A DNA stretch of 16,555 nucleotides from NCBI GenBank assembly GCA_027596945.1, contig JADGJH010000581.1:1-16555 (forward strand). The letters run 5' to 3'. Every line of letters begins with the position of its first letter. Position 1 is the first letter of the stretch. The notes beneath the pieces are model-generated. The model was not told the origin of the DNA, did not search any database, and saw only the letters and a list, made by a program, of their open reading frames with translations. Of the stretch, positions 15,690-16,555 are shown piece by piece. Both the position numbers and the translations under genes were made by a program. This stretch comes from Physocladia obscura. Its lineage: Eukaryota > Chytridiomycota > Chytridiomycetes > Chytridiales > Chytriomycetaceae.

Positions 15690-16555
15690 ATAAATTTTGG
15701 AAATTTAAAAGGCATCTTAATGAATAATTATTCAGAATTTATAAAATATGTTATTTTAAATGCAGTAAAGTAGAAATGGAAGATAGGAACAGGCATAAGG
15801 TTCCAATGTTGAATCCTGCAAAGGCAAATTCACTTGAACTAGTGGAATTGGCACAGTAAAGTATAATTTAGTTTTAGAATCTTATTTCCAAGAATAGAAC
15901 AACAATTTAATATGCCCAATTCTGTGCCTCAAATTAAAACTTTTTTTGTGCCTCATTACTAATGCCTCAATATTGATAAACAACCAATTTCTTAGCAAAA
16001 GAAAATTGTTCAAATATAAAGAGACAAAGTTAGAACATTTAATCCCTATTCTTGAATTTTGCCACAAACAAAAATAATTTTCTTTCACAGTTATCTAATA
16101 AATAATATTTCTATTTTCAATTCTATTGAATATTATTTAACATTTATTCAGCTTGTATAACACATTTTATTCTTAAATCTAACATCTGGTAAGTTGTAGA
16201 AGACTTGTAGTAATATTCCTGGTAGCTGTAATGGCTTGAGTCAACTTATTCAATCCTAGATATCTCAGAACTAAATGATAAGAGTTCTAGATGCAAGTAT
16301 GAGTTGAAGTTGAAGTAGAAGTTTAATACTTAATAAAGACTTTCTTTTATTTATAAGACCAATTCTTAAAAAGAAGAAAAGTGTTGAGGTTTAAATAGTT
16401 TTTGGAGTAGAAGGAAAAGAAAGAAAAAGAATAAAAGACGCTTCAAAAGAAAAATGGTTTGAAAGCAGTTGGAAAGCGGTTAGAAATTGGTTAGAAATCA
16501 CTTGAATTATTCTTAAGTTGTTGAAAGTAATAGAATGCTTGAGAAAATTCTAGAA
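15690..16555. other. AT-rich terminal stretch, no gene recognised
   Basis: No coding frame of interest. From about 16200 the sequence becomes purine-rich with AATAAAG at about 16334, TATTTATAAG near 16350 and AATAAAAG near 16431, a texture that could be part of an LTR or other repeat. No pairing with an upstream copy in the window was found, so this is unproven. Imperfect short repeats at 16455-16500 are listed separately. Confidence 0.45.
16455..16500 (+). repeat. Imperfect tandem repeat, GGTTNGAAAN units
   Basis: Four diverged 10-12-bp units follow each other: GGTTTGAAAGCA, GTTGGAAAGC, GGTTAGAAATT, GGTTAGAAATC. They may be part of a repeat that continues past the window; function unknown. 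Confidence 0.6.

Noticed and set aside
1..16555. CRISPR array, bacterial operon or riboswitch
   Set aside because: The sequence is eukaryotic with spliceosomal introns; no regularly spaced direct repeats and no Shine-Dalgarno-led operons were seen.
1..16555. tRNA or rRNA genes
   Set aside because: No A-box/B-box pair (such as GGTTCGAATCC) or rRNA core sequence was found on reading both strands; a tRNAscan run would be needed to exclude a divergent one.
12600..16555. LTR pair flanking the gypsy relic
   Set aside because: Comparing the left flank (12542-12952) with the right flank (15690-16555) by eye gave no extended match.

Overview
The window is nuclear DNA of a fungus. It has short spliceosomal introns (mostly 47-90 nt, GT...AG), compact neighbouring genes, fungal-type housekeeping proteins and an AT-rich stretch full of decayed mobile elements. 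The intron size, the gene families (WAPL, makorin, WDR55/JIP5, MIC19, a Fringe-like GT31) and the style of the mobile elements fit an early-diverging fungus: a chytrid, or less likely a glomeromycete. The species cannot be named from the sequence alone. The code reads as standard.

Layout. (1) 1-570, minus: first exon of a Fringe-like GT31 glycosyltransferase; its first intron begins at 79 and holds the (ATT)n tract at the window edge. (2) 738-1828, plus: a makorin-type CCCH/RING ubiquitin ligase, clear by motif but broken by about six one-base frame changes. (3) 1854-4913, plus: a cohesin-release factor WAPL, starting only 25 bp after the makorin stop. I could build an 11-exon model of 2466 nt (821 codons plus stop) with every junction in phase. 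(4) 4914-5584: mostly non-coding. (5) 5585-8737, plus: a decayed multi-ORF element with an acidic-tailed unknown ORF, the ends of a replication/helicase-like polyprotein, and an HNH endonuclease. A short palindromic motif follows its gene modules. (6) 9105-10830, minus: WDR55/JIP5, a WD40 ribosome-biogenesis protein, in four exons. (7) 10896-11610, plus: MIC19 of the MICOS complex. Its first coding exon is just the ATG, and splicing creates an MGAAAS myristoylation start. MIC19 and JIP5 are divergent, with 65 bp between start codons. (8) 11971-12541, plus: a T5orf172/MUG113-type GIY-YIG protein with one frameshift. (9) 13095-15680, plus: a degenerate, 3'-truncated Ty3/gypsy retrotransposon (Gag, zinc knuckle, protease, RT, RNase H; no integrase). 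(10) 15690-16555: AT-rich, no recognisable gene.

The host genes serve unrelated housekeeping roles: glycosylation, ubiquitylation, cohesin release, ribosome assembly and mitochondrial cristae. They are linked by close spacing and divergent or tandem promoters rather than by a shared pathway. The most novel material is the helicase/HNH element with its repeated palindromic motif. The makorin frame damage, the ATG-only exon of MIC19 and the micro-exon structure of WAPL also merit a second look. All splice sites are predictions read by eye; no search or RNA evidence was available.
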